This document shows positions 1 through 10,554 of a stretch of DNA of 64,000 nucleotides, in pieces. Position numbers and translations under genes: made by a program. Within the stretch, counting starts at the first letter, position 1, and each line of letters begins with the position of its first letter. Source of the DNA: Falciphora oryzae (lineage: Eukaryota > Ascomycota > Sordariomycetes > Magnaporthales > Magnaporthaceae). The DNA is taken from the NCBI GenBank assembly GCA_000733355.1, contig JNVV01000009.1:1007605-1071604 (forward strand), written 5' to 3'. A model generated the notes under the pieces. The model was not told where the DNA came from. It saw only the letters and a program-made list of their open reading frames with translations, and ran no database searches.

Positions 1-269
1 TACACTACGAACAGATCTAGTGGGCAGCCGCGGGTGACAGGCCAGTGTCTTGGCCTAGGCCTAGCTTGCGTGCTATTTGACGTCTCTTGCAGTCATGGTT
101 CATCCATCAATGTCGGTTACTATTTATAGGCTGGGCTCTTTCCCTATCGACCGCTGGCCAAAAGATAATGTATTTTTCGTACTTGAGCACACACATATTT
201 GGGGTCGTTATCTATCTACCGAGCAGATGCTTTGCAACAGAGAAACGGGTTTCGCAGAAGTTATAAGCT

Positions 270-640
270 TGGAGATAAAATCTAAGCAAAAAGACAAAAA
301 CATACAACACCGAGGATTCCCCAGTGGTCACCCACCTGAGTACTAGTTCGGCCCTCACATGTTTTGGTTTGTAGAGGTTTTGGGAGAAAATGGGATCACA
401 GGCGTCCAGAAACGGACGCTTTGGGTTCCAAAAACGGACGCCTTTGATCCCATTTGCTCCCAGCCTCACCGTCCGGCGAACGTATCTATGCCGCCACCCT
501 GCGCACACTATTGGGTTTCAGCCAAGATGCAGGGTCTTCTTTGGCGCTTCCGTTCTGCCCAATAGGACGATCCGGATGCGCCAACCGTGGGGTTTGTTCG
601 TATTTTCACCCAATAAACGCGCATCCCATACCGCCGACTC
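270..640. repeat. Dispersed repeat copy 1 with 5S rRNA-like segment
   Basis: About 360 bp that reappear in the same orientation near 62400-62735, with a much weaker third copy near 20320-20480. Shared landmarks are the 5S-like block, a stretch reading GTTTTGGGAGAAAATGGGAT, two copies of AAACGGACGC and a downstream AATAGG/AATAAGCGCGCATCC segment. No terminal inverted repeats or flanking duplication could be found. It may be a 5S-derived SINE or simply a segmental copy. Confidence 0.6.
301..357 (-). pseudogene. 5S rRNA 3'-half fragment
   Basis: Read on the minus strand this stretch contains GGTGGGTGACCACTGGGGAA and ends GGTGTTGTATG followed by a T run. That matches the 3' half of fungal 5S rRNA, including the usual T-rich pol III terminator. 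The 5' half, with ACATACGACCATA and the A box, is missing, so it is not a functional 5S gene. Confidence 0.6.
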
Positions 641-1373
641 GTCCAACCTGCATAAACATGGTAGGCAGCAGCCTGCAGCCTAGGGAGGCGCATTTGGAAG
701 AGTAGCGCTCTCTCAAGGGCGAAAGTTTCGCTGATGTAATTAGCCCTGGGCAGGCAGCGAAGCACTGGCGACGAAGCCTGCGGATCGCAGCCGACCTTTG
801 GTTTTAGGCCGTCTCCTAAGGATTTACCCGCAATGCTTTTACTATACGTGCAGCATGTTGCTGGAAGCGTTCGAAATCAGCCCTAAGCCGGAGCCGGCTA
901 GGATGGACCGGCTGGATGTGAGAGCCGATAGGAGGATCTCGTGTAGTGGTGAAAAGGTGATGTATTCAGAAGGGAACAGGCTGGAGGCCTGGCCTCCGTG
1001 ACGGGGCCTAGATAAAGACTGTGCCTGGAGGGGTCATCACGTGACCCCCTCTGGCAGCCATAACACTGGACCACATCCAGCAGCGGGCGGCAGGCGAAGT
1101 GCTTAAGAAACTTATTTATGATGCCGCATTATTTCCTGACAAGTACTACGTTAGGTTTTCCTCCAAAGATCTGGCGACTATAGTTTGGAGAAATACAGGT
1201 AACATCGGGTCTGTAGGACGACTCCTCCTTTAGGAATTACCTGGAGGTACTGAGGACACATTACCACGTGGAGGAGATTAAGGCCTGATAGACAGCTTGG
1301 ATTTGACCTACTATAGCTCCCTACGCCGTGATACTCCTCGTGCAGTTGCAGCTTGCTGTCCGGCGTTAATAGA

Positions 1374-1374
<1 letters not shown>
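641..1374. other. No confident gene; LTR-like end near 1064
   Basis: No coding region is convincing here. Positions about 1035-1064 (TCACGTGACCCC followed by GGCAGCCATAACA) resemble the 3' ends of the LTR-like sequences at 10401-10554 and 19936-20073, suggesting a decayed solo LTR. Confidence 0.3.

Positions 1375-1416
<42 letters not shown>
1375..1416. repeat. (ACT)14 microsatellite
   Basis: Fourteen perfect ACT units directly before the MYND-finger gene remnant. Translated it would give poly-Thr, but it is more simply a trinucleotide microsatellite. Confidence 0.95.
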
Positions 1417-1423
1417 GGTCGTC

Positions 1424-1792
1424 ATGCCGCAAGGGGGATGGTATATCTCGCTGAAGAACCTTTGCATTATGTGCCAGAAGTTGGCCAGGCGTTGTACGGG
1501 TTGCAAGTCGGCGTGGTATTGCAGTAGACGCTGCCAGAGGCTGGATTGGCCGGCTTATCGCCTGCTCTGTGGCAAGTGGCTTGAATTTCTCAATACCGGG
1601 CCGTCGTCGTCTGATGCCGTCGCTTGCGTCTAGTTCCCCAAGCATGGAACAGAGCCCGAGCTGGCGTGGGCGACCATCGTCAAAGACTCGAGCTGGAGGT
1701 CCTGCTCTTCAACACTATTCCTCGAAGACCTGGGAGCGGAAGACCGCTACCATCTATATTTCGACTCTTTCCTAGATGACAGCCCTGCCTAA
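1424..1792 (+). pseudogene. MYND zinc-finger protein remnant
   Basis: The frame starting at 1424 encodes a MYND-type zinc finger: CxxC, then CTGC, then WYCSRRC, DW and a final C, over residues about 14-49. MYND fingers normally end with DWxxH...C; here the His position is Tyr, which one C-to-T change would produce. A TAG at 1631-1633 interrupts the frame, which then continues open to a TAA at 1790-1792. The C-terminal part (acidic, ending near DSFLDDSPA) resembles the region after the finger in fungal MYND-only proteins. The upstream part is lost or unrecognised. These fingers usually mediate protein-protein contacts. Confidence 0.6.
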
Positions 1793-3633
1793 CACGCACA
1801 TGACGTCTACGGTACTGCTTCCAAATGCCGGAGCAGTCGAGATTTGAAGGGTGCCGCCCCCGGCGCGGGGGACAAAAGGCAACAGTCGACAGCGTTCGTT
1901 AATACGACCGAATAAACGCTTGCACGGATACGGCGCGTTTGGACGCGAAGTGGTGTGTTGGGTGGCATAGTAGGCCGACGCTATTTTCGACGTGGTATTT
2001 GGCCGTCGTGCGTGGAGCCCAGTGTTTTCGGCGCAGGCTTGTGTTGGTTGATCCCAAGCTGTGCCGTAAAGCCCCCTTGTCCAGGCGAAAAACGTTGGCA
2101 TATCTTCCCGCTGGCGCCAAGGCCAAGAAGATAGTCGAAAATAAACAAACAAAAAGAATCGAGGCAAGAGATGGACGCCATGAATTTTTTTTTGCCGTGC
2201 GGGATACTTTTGTGTGGTATGTATCGATGGTTGTTGGTAGAGCAGTACTAAGCCTTATAACCTCCCCAGCAACTTACATCCTGTTAAAAGAACTAATGTA
2301 TTTAGCTTAGGTTGGGTGCATAGGCCCAACCTACCATGTACTACTCTTATTAGATTATCTACCCTGTACTGTTGTGGGGTTGTGCACAGGAGTAGCGGGC
2401 AGGGCTTATAGCGTACCCGGGGGTGGCTTACAGCATCTATAGCGCTTACTGAAAGCCTGAAGGTGGCCTGTAGCCCCTGTAGGATGCCTAAGCACCCAAG
2501 TCAGCCGTTGTGGGTCGCACTGACTCGCCTACCCTGCACATCTACCCTACACAGAATTGGTCAGGAGTCAATTTGCACAAGTCAGAATTGGAGGCTCAAC
2601 GCGGAGATGGGTTTGGTGGTCGTGGGTCGATTTTTTGGAAACCCCATACAAAATAATTTTTCGGAAAATCGCTTGCGGCACCGGAAGCCCCCACGGCGGA
2701 GAACCCGCGGGATCGATGTCGGTGGGTATATGAGGGAAGCGATTGTTGGCGCCCCTCACCTGCAATACAAGCCTGTTCCACCCACTAAGCTTGGGGCCCC
2801 GACAGCGCTATTTATAGCGCCTGTCAGGGCCCAATCCAACTAACCGAGACCCTGCTGGCCACTGTGACTGCGCTGCAAATCCCCGATTTGACCTCCCAAT
2901 ATTAAGACATCCCTCTATAATCTTCCATTTTATGTAGATTCCTTCATTCTACCAATTTGCCGCTTCGTCGTATTTCCAGCCCGCCGCTCCGTTACCCTGT
3001 TATGGCACGGCGCTGTGGCACAACGCTATGGCTATTATAGCCCTCCAACTCTGAACAAATTGCCAGATTTGTTATTGTTGCCCTTTTGGTTGAGTTGGGG
3101 AGGGCTTCACTTTGCCGAACCTGCCACACACCCAAGCATTTCCCAATTTCATTTAACGGCCTAACGTGTTTCCTTCACCTTACTTTGGTCCGGCTGATTG
3201 TGCCGCCTAAAGCCGACGTCGCATAGTGTGTTTGCGGAATACTTTTCCGTAGCACCGGGCCGGGTCTTAACAGTGCCTTTTGGTCTCGTTGGCTGCTTGG
3301 CCAACAGCAGTCCTATTTTGGGCTTTACCCCAGTTACAGCGCAGCGGACACATATGGCTTGTTGGCCCGGCACAGGTTTTGTGACCTTGCAAAGAAGCGG
3401 AAGACACCAAAGATACGCAGCCTCCCGGCTTCCTGATTGAGCAAGATGGTCCCGATGCAGTATCCAGCATATTGTAAATGATGCTTCAAAAGATTGCGCT
3501 GATTAGGTCTGTTAGTGGTATTTAGCCGCTGTCGAAACAGCTTCGAAATGACGGCGACTGTATTTACGATATAAGTTGGTCGCAATGTTGGTGCCTCGGG
3601 AGTGGGTGTGGTATTAGCCGTTGGCCTATCTGT
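1793..3633. other. No recognisable gene
   Basis: Short frames occur on both strands but none shows a recognisable domain, start context or intron structure. One minus-strand frame at 3334-3693 has ordinary amino-acid composition but no family I can name. Codons such as TAG and TAA are scattered throughout, so decayed coding DNA cannot be excluded. Confidence 0.3.
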
Positions 3634-4080
3634 TTGGGCCGCCCCCTGTCTTTTCTCTCTGCGTCTCGACCTGGACCCACGAGCTTTCGGCATGGAGGAG
3701 GGCAGGCGGCACAGGAGCTGTGGTCATGGTTCCAAAGCCTCACGAAGAAGCAGAGCGAGGCTGTGCCAACTGATACCTTGTTTTTTGATGTGTACGTTCC
3801 CAGCGAGACTGATACAGCCCGTCGGTGTCATCATGGCAACCCCCGCGGGCTGTTGGGTATTAGTATCCACCAGCCCGTAGCATCGCGTCCCTTCCTTTAT
3901 TATTACATAGAGTACACAGCTATCGATATTACGAGTTTGGATGGTACGCTGACCGAAGAGGCGGCTATTAACGGTGTGGTTCGTGTTGGTGTCATCGGCG
4001 GACATCACCATCAAGTGTGCTCCAGTGTACGGTCAAAATATTCTGTAATTGTTTATAAAAAGGGAAGCTCGAAGCTTTAG
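3634..4080 (+). CDS. Hypothetical protein (uncertain)
   Basis: An open frame of 148 codons on the plus strand with balanced composition, a segment rich in Tyr and Ile (about residues 90-105) and a lysine-rich end. I do not recognise the family. It could be the 3' exon of a longer gene, since the start Met lies in a Ser/Pro-rich stretch without clear context. It lies about 230 bp upstream of the secreted-protein pseudogene in the same orientation, with a pyrimidine-rich intergenic stretch between. Confidence 0.25.
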   Translation: MGRPLSFLSASRPGPTSFRHGGGQAAQELWSWFQSLTKKQSEAVPTDTLFFDVYVPSETDTARRCHHGNPRGLLGISIHQPVASRPFLYYYIEYTAIDITSLDGTLTEEAAINGVVRVGVIGGHHHQVCSSVRSKYSVIVYKKGSSKL

Positions 4081-4312
4081 TGCTGTGGATTGGAACTCAA
4101 GATACCATTACCAACTCAATACAGTAAGCCTTATCATCTTTTATAACTAATACTTCTCTCCAAATATCCTAACTTTTGTCCTGCTTTTATACCTTACGAC
4201 CTCCGAAAGCCTTCCTTTCCTCCTTTATCTTGTCCATTGCACACTTTTTGCTCGATATCCTATATCTTTCCCCGTCTACTTGCCCCAGCTGAAGTCTTGT
4301 TCTTTCGCCGCT

Positions 4313-6433
4313 ATGCTGCTTAGGGGTACACGAATAGCCCTCCTCGCCGTCATCGGGCTGCTTTCGAGCACTTTATCTCTGGGAGCCCCGTTGCCCCAAG
4401 CCGATCGATTGCCTGAACTGCCTCAAACCTAAGATCTAACCGGTTTAGCCGCTGGTATTGGAAATGAGCCTTACGGGGAGTTTTTTGGCGTCGGGCTCGA
4501 TCAAATCTTTGGTGATTTCGGCAGCACCGGCTTCCTGAGCTACTCCGTCATTTTCAAGGTTAAATTTCCCGCCTAAATCACCGACGATTATCTTATGCGC
4601 ATCGCACGGATGGTTTATCTGGAGATGATAGATGTTTACACTGAGTGGACCAGCAGAATTTCGGCGATTAGCGCAGACCATTTACCAAAAGTTATGGCTA
4701 TTATGGAATTGAGCGATAATATTATATACACTGCCTCGTCCGTCAAGTTCCCCAATCCTCCTAGAGGCGCTATCGAGCGATACAGGGACCTTTAAGCGGG
4801 TTTCGGCAACTCGATCAGTTAATGCTTGTCGACGTTGGCAATGGGGGACTTGATGGACCACAATACTTAGGGGCTTTGTGGGGAGGTTAACCTTATACGC
4901 CTGCACGGAGATATGCAGCTGGCCTACAGATAACCAGCATATACGCAGCCCTAAGAGAACACTAGAGCGGTGGCTTTCCATCGCGTCCATGGGATTACTA
5001 AAGGGTTCTGCACCGCTTGGGGCCCTGACAACTTTGGCTGTAGCGATATCAATACGTATTACAGCAGGAACCTCGGCCGGGGCAGAACGCAATTTAGGGT
5101 GATAACAGGCCCGACTCCCAACACCGGCATCTATGAGCTCGATGTCGAGCAGATGTGGAATGTTCGACACCAATATTATGATGGCGGCTAAAATTATAAC
5201 AGCGACCAGATCCCTCCCCTAAGCGACGACGATAACGGCAGCGGCGGCAGCGGCGGCGGCGGCGGCGGCGGCGGATATTGGCACAACAGCAATATACCTT
5301 CGGACGATAATCCTCCCCCGCCGGGCAACCAAGAGCATGCGGCACAAATTCAGGCCGGGCAGTGCGGCGGAGGGAGCACGCATTGGTACAGGAACGCGCG
5401 CTGGTTTAAAAATCCCGAATTAAGGAAATATGCGAAAGAGCGCTACGATGAAGGCTGGACCGAGGAGCAGTTGCTGGAATACTACCTAGAACAGGAAAAT
5501 CCTGGAGTGGGAGGCTCGTCCGAAGCTGGAGAGGATAACGATCAACCAGCATACACTTATGACGGTTCTGGTGGTTATTACCAACCGGGCGATTACGGAC
5601 AGAGCGGTTATCAAGGAGGTCCCACTCAGGCGGAGGTCGATGCTCAAATCGCCCGTATGCAAAACCTGAATATCGGCCGACAGAGACGCTCTGAGGACCT
5701 AAGCAGCCAGCCCGGAGCTGGCAAGGTTACAAAAACACAAGCCAGCAATAAGCCCGGAAATCCCACGACCAATAAGCCTAAGGCTAATAACAAGTCCACA
5801 TCCAACAAGCCCAACGCCAAGTCCAAGTCCAACGAGGCCGCCAAGTCCAAGTCCGGAAAAAACCTCAAAACCGGCAAGACTCAGGACCCCCGGGCCAGCC
5901 AGCCCGGAAAGGACAATGGCGGCCAGGCCAAGGCGTGCCCCCGGCCAACATCACCTCCCCCACCTCATCCTGCGTATCCGCAAAGGATCCTAAGCGGTAA
6001 AGGCTAGGGCAAAGGTAAAGGCAAACAATCCAAGGACACCCGTGGCAGCTCTGCTCCAGCTGGTGGCAGTGGCAAGGGCAAGGCCCAAGCTCCAGTTGCA
6101 GGAAAGGGCGATAAGGCTCCTCCGACAGGAAAAAAAAACAACACTCCTGCGGTAGGAAAAGACAACAAGGCCCCCACGGCAGGAAAGAAAAACAATACTC
6201 CTCCAGCAGGAAAGAAAAACAGCGCTCCTGTGGCAGGCAAGGATAACAAGGCTTCCGCCGCAGGAAAGGACAACAAGGCCCCCACGGAAGGCAAGGGAAA
6301 GAAGGGGCCCGCCGGCCAGCCGCCCAACGACGGCGCCGACAAGCAGGGCGCCGGCCTCGGGAAGAAGACTACAAAGGCCCCCTCCGGTTCGCCGGGTGGC
6401 AAGGCCACCAAAGCCGCCAGGGCTGCGGCTTAG
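4313..6433 (+). pseudogene. Secreted protein with Gly/Lys-rich repeat tail, broken
   Basis: One reading frame of 707 codons runs from an ATG at 4313 to a TAG at 6431-6433. About ten in-frame stops occur, all or nearly all TAA/TAG, as CAA/CAG-to-stop changes would give. The first ~24 residues form a clear signal peptide (MLLRGTR, hydrophobic core AVIGLLSSTLSLG, then AP). The middle (about residues 220-290) contains WGPDNFGC and a Tyr-rich stretch. Then come a poly-Gly run (5233-5275), a Tyr/Gln/Gly-rich segment, and from about residue 460 a Lys/Ala/Pro-rich tail with repeats of the type AGKKNNTP/AGKDNKAP. I do not recognise the family; a secreted or wall-associated role is inference from the signal peptide and low-complexity tail. 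The frame is constant across all pieces, so point mutation rather than indels broke it. Confidence 0.6.
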
Positions 6434-6886
6434 GGGCGGCTTCGCTCGTCCGTACTCTGCCAGACCCCCCGGATAAAGAGATGTCCCAGAGTAACAGGGG
6501 CCTTTTCTTTTCTTCTTCTTCCCTTTTTTGAGATGGCAACCGCGGTCCATTGAGATCTAAGATTGGAGTGTGACAGCACTTGCTTGGGAGAAGATCTCAT
6601 TCGTTTAAAGAAAGCATAGGTAGCATTTGTTTGGGAAAGCATGGCATTGGTTTGGATAAAGCATTGGTTTGGAGATAGCATTGATTTGAACATAGCATTC
6701 GTTTAGGCGCAGCATTGTTTTGGGAAATAGCAAAAACAGCATTTTGTTTGTTAGAGCATACAGATATACAAAAATAGTGGCTTGAAAGTGCAAGAACTAG
6801 CTTTATAGGCAGCAATCTAGATGTTTATCTTTCGTCACCGTCATATTTCACCCACCATCAGGGCGATCATCCCACTTGTTCACTAC
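6434..6886. repeat. Degenerate minisatellite, period about 20 bp
   Basis: Between about 6600 and 6760 a unit of the form AGCATTGGTTTGGA recurs some eight times with a spacing near 20 bp and many substitutions. It lies between the 3' ends of the secreted-protein pseudogene and the ankyrin gene, which converge here. Confidence 0.6.
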
Positions 6887-8592
6887 CTAGTTCTGAATGA
6901 CAACCCAGCCCAGCAAGCTGGCAAGATCAAGCTCAATCCCGAGCTTCTCTCTGAGGCGGGCCGCCCCGGTCGTACCCTCGTGGTCGCGGATGTTGGGGTC
7001 GGCCCCCCTCTGGATCAGCAGGTCCACGGCCTTTTTGGCCGTCGGGACGTCGCGCGCGTTGCAGGCGATCAGGTGCAGCGCCGACATGCCTTTGCCGTCG
7101 ACCGCGTCGACATTGCGGCAGCCTTCCACGATGAGCCTGAAGCAGTCCAAACGGATGGCGCTGTCGTCGGGCTCACCCCATCCAGACACCATCATGCGGG
7201 CGTGGGTGAGCAGCGGGGTCTCGCCCTGGGCGTTTCGGGCCTCCACGTCCACGCCGGACTGCAGGAGGAATCTGACCACATCGCCATGGCTGGCCCAGTC
7301 TTGATATTGGCGTTTTGCGGTCTGGTGCACTTTGGAGGTGGGAGCCGTGGGCCATAAGTTAGCACAGACCTTTTCGGAGATGGAAAAGCGGCAGGAAAGT
7401 AGTCGGAGGTTTGCTATTAAAAGTGCCACTTACGAGCATTGTTCCCGCTCGCATAGTGCCGCTGTTTTGGAAAACGGTAGTTCTTGTCAGCACCTCGCTC
7501 TACCAGCAGCTTGAGGAGCGCCGCATCCCCGGCCCGCTCGCAGGCTTTAAGAAACGGGGTCTCTCTGTAACAGCCCGGCCCGTTAACGTTCACCCCTTTG
7601 TCGAGCAAAAACTGCACAAGGGGGAGGTTGTTGATAGAGGCAGCCTTGCAGAGCTGCTCCCACACCAATTTCGTGTTGGGGAAGCTGGCGTCGCGGTTAG
7701 GGTCGGTCATGCCGGCGTTAAACAGCATGCGCGCCATAGGAACAACCGCCTCGTACGGTTGGCAGTAACTTGCGATGTGATATAAAGCCTCCACATTGGG
7801 GTCTTTAATACCAAGCTCTCCCATAAGGTACTTTAGCATATGCGTCGTCGCGTTATGCTTAACAGCGACGCAAATGAGCCGGTTGCTGGGCCTTCCCTTA
7901 TCGCTGGAAAGGAATACATGTTCAGCTGCGCCGCGGGCAACCAGCGACCTGGCGAGGTTGACCGAGCCTGCTGCGACCGCCGATTCGAGCAGGTTTAGGG
8001 TTAAAAAGCCGCACGGAGCATTGATGTCGATGCCGCGGCTAAGGAGCAGCTCGATCGTGTCGAGGTGTCTCTGCTCGACCTGCCCTCCTTTGAAAAAGGG
8101 GCTTCTTTGCCGCTCCATGTGCCTTAAAACCAGGGACGTCGCGAGGCCGCTATCGTCATAGCCATTGTCGAATTTGGCCTGGATATCGGCACCGGCGTCG
8201 AGGAGCATACCGATGATGTCCGGGTTGGCTTGCTTGGCTGCCTCGTGGAGCGGCCTTAGCTCCCAAGTGTGATCGATATGCCTCATCTCAACATCGGCGC
8301 CAAGTTCGATGAGGAATTCGACGATGTGGACGTGATTCCCCCGGACGGCGGCGTAAAGAGCCGTTTCGCCATACAAGTCGCCGAATTTGCCGTACAGGAG
8401 ATTGAGGTTGAGATCTGGGGTGATGGCGGCCCTAAGTCTTTCCAGGTTGCCTTCCTTCGCCGCCTGAAAGAACTCGGCATCGCTCGAGTCGTGGGGGCCA
8501 GCCCAGCCTTCTGTTCGCCACGAGTCGTCTTCGCCGCAGATGTCTGGAGACGGGTCCTGGATTCCAGGCAGGGGAGCCTCCAGGCTTGCCAT
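6887..8592 (-). CDS. Ankyrin-repeat protein, two exons
   Basis: The gene reads on the minus strand as 8592-7434 joined to 7329-6887. The 104-bp intron starts GTAAGT and contains a GTGCTAAC branch site. The joined length is 1602 bp, exactly 534 codons, so the model holds frame and gives 533 residues with no internal stop. After an acidic N-terminus of about 35 residues there are some eight ankyrin-type repeats, recognisable as xLLxxGADxxxxxxxGxTPLxxA (for example ELGADVEMR, LLDAGADI, LLDKGVNVNGPG, LLQSGVDVEARN, LIQRGADPNIRD). There is no signal peptide, membrane segment or catalytic domain. Ankyrin repeats bind proteins; the partner is unknown. A paralogous exon lies just upstream at 9107-9705. 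This is the only gene in the window that looks fully intact. Confidence 0.85.
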
Positions 8593-9106
8593 TGCGCTTT
8601 GCCTATATTTTGACTAGGTTTATCTTGGAGATGGACCTCTGACTAGGTGTATTTTGGATGTACGAGCAAAGTCGGTGAAGATCAGAAGCGTGTTGCGGAA
8701 GGTTGGTTGGCGGGTGTTTGAACTCATATGCATGTTGATGCCTGGGAAGCCCCACTAACAACCTTGGATCTTTGCTTTTACACAGTTGGGTGACGACTGT
8801 CGCGTGTTGAAAAACCAGGCGGCAATTCCCAAACAAGGACTTCCGCCCTCACACGACCGAATTTGTGCTTTTCATCTGCCAACCGCCAACGGGTTAAAAT
8901 GAATTTGTAGACTCCCGCGGAGGAACTCGCCAAGGCGCACCGCAGGAATAATGTTTATATAAACCATCTGCTTACGTGCCAAAAGACTCCGGCACATTGA
9001 AAATGGAAAGTTTCTACACTTCAATCCCTGATGCGCAGTCCTGGTTGGGCGAGATTGCGGGATTTGCAGACCGGAGTCTTCTGGCACTTAAGGGGATACC
9101 GTTATG
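8593..9106. other. Intergenic, no gene seen
   Basis: This is the probable 5' region of the ankyrin gene and the 3' flank of its truncated paralogue. No open frame or repeat stands out. Confidence 0.4.
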
Positions 9107-9705
9107 TTACGGCACGAAATCAGGATACCTATCCGCCTTATCCGCTTCGCGTATGATCTCCTCCAGCTCCGGCGTGGTGGGCCGGCGGGGCGAGGCGGGC
9201 GAGCCCGGCCTGCTCGGCGGAGTACTGATATCCCGCGGCTCGATCCCGAACTTTGCCTTTAGACGTCCCAGCGCCGTCACCCCCTCCTTGTCCCGGACGC
9301 TTAGGTCCGCCCCTTTGTCCACTAGCACGTTTACGAGCTGCCTCGCCGTCCGCTCGTGGTTTTCCTCACGCGCTAGCGGGTGCACCGCCGTCCTGCCTTC
9401 GCCGTTAACGGCGTTGACGTCGCGGCACGCGCCCGCTAGGAGCTCGAAGCACTTGGCGTAAGCGAAAAACGGGATAGCCGTCGCTATCGTTATCGTCCTT
9501 ACGCGCTTCCGCGTTATCACCGGCAGCGACGACGCTTCGGTCAGCCAGCAGGCGGCGTAGGCGAGCAGCGGGGTCTGGCTTAGCGCGTCCCGCGCCTCCG
9601 TGTCCACCCCGGCGTCGAGGAGGATCTTGACCGCGTTCGGGGACGGTTTCGAAGCGCTGCGAAGGCGCCACGGCGCGTAGGCGCGCCAGTCGCGGCACCC
9701 TGCGT
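9107..9705 (-). pseudogene. Ankyrin-repeat gene fragment (3' exon)
   Basis: The minus-strand frame ending at 9107 aligns by eye with exon 2 of the neighbouring ankyrin gene. Shared landmarks are LLDAGVDTEARD, TPLLAYA, CRDVNAVNGEGRTAVHPLA, LVDKGADLSVRDKEG and a C-terminal KFGIE. It starts about where the neighbour's exon 2 does (CRDWRAYAP versus YQDWASHG), preceded by a plausible CTTAAC...GCAG acceptor. No exon 1 is visible upstream. It ends with a Pro/Ser/Arg-rich tail the neighbour lacks. It looks like a tandem duplicate that lost its 5' part; an assembled gene with a distant first exon is less likely. Confidence 0.6.
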
Positions 9706-10045
9706 TAAGTGCGTTTGGCCCTGGCTCCTAGCTCCCGTCACGCTAGCCTGCCGCTTACCCGAACCCAGAGAGGTGGTGGCTCCGCCTTTTTGGGGAAAGA
9801 ATAGCTCTTACCCACTACGCCGCATACACCATGTCGAGTTTGACCTTCCCTCACAATGTGTCAAGAACGTTTGGTTCGCATGACAGCAAGTTCGCACGGA
9901 AACAATGATGTATTGCGTGTCTGGCAGGTACTTAGACGGTGCCTGGGATAGCGGGACACGCGCCACTGCCGCTTCGACCTGCCAGGCGTTTTCGTGGCCA
10001 GGGCATGTCGCCGCCCTGCTTGTATCAGTAAATAGCCGCGAACCC
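9706..10045. other. No recognisable feature
   Basis: No open frame, repeat or RNA gene is recognisable. It separates the ankyrin remnant from the miniature LTR pair. Confidence 0.3.
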
Positions 10046-10554
10046 TGTTACGGCGATGAGGGCGGGAACAAACAGTAGGCAGAAGAGTATGATTTCAAGT
10101 GCAAAAGAGGCCCGAAGAGCCGGATCCTGTACGTGAAGCTAAATACAAGTGGGGAGTCACGCGACCAGGTTACGTGATACGGGCTGCACCCCCTTGTTGC
10201 AGCTACAGCCGGCATGTCTTCCAGACGGCCCTGAATGATACCTCTAGGCTGATGAACTGCCAGCTAGTGACGACTTGGGAGCCATAGTTACCACGAAACC
10301 GGCGTCACCTTTAAAAAGGCCTATGCGGCTATGTCTGCGCTTTTGTCTGCGCCCGAGGCCAGGGACGAGGGAAGAGCTGTAGCAGTACTGTAGAAGAGGC
10401 TGTCACGGACACATAGGGATGCGGTTCAAAGTGGTCGAGAGGATTCTTTTAATTCAGAGAAGGCCCGTAGGGCTGGATCTGGGAGGGTGGGGTTATATAG
10501 TGCGCGTGGGATCCGTGGGGTCACGTGTCGCGGACCCCCCTGCTGGCTGTGACA
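10046..10554. mobile_element. Miniature LTR pair (TRIM-like)
   Basis: Two related blocks in the same orientation are separated by only about 193 bp. Block 10046-10207 starts TGTTACGG and ends GCAGCTACA; block 10401-10554 starts TGTCACGG and ends GCTGTGACA. Both carry an AGGCCCG(A/T)AG(A/G)GC segment and a (T/G)CACGTG-like motif before the end. This resembles a terminal-repeat retrotransposon in miniature or a heavily deleted LTR element. No matching 5-bp duplication is visible, so recombination may have altered an edge. The right block abuts the break point of the DUF3435 gene. Confidence 0.4.

Noticed and set aside
1297..1527. Poly-Thr protein across the ACT repeat
   Set aside because: A microsatellite explains the run; the surrounding frame has no other protein features and the MYND frame is different.
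5990..6550. Long minus-strand frames opposite the Lys-rich repeats
   Set aside because: They are the complement of the AAG-rich repeat coding strand and read as Leu/Phe/Ser low complexity; the plus frame is continuous with a signal peptide.
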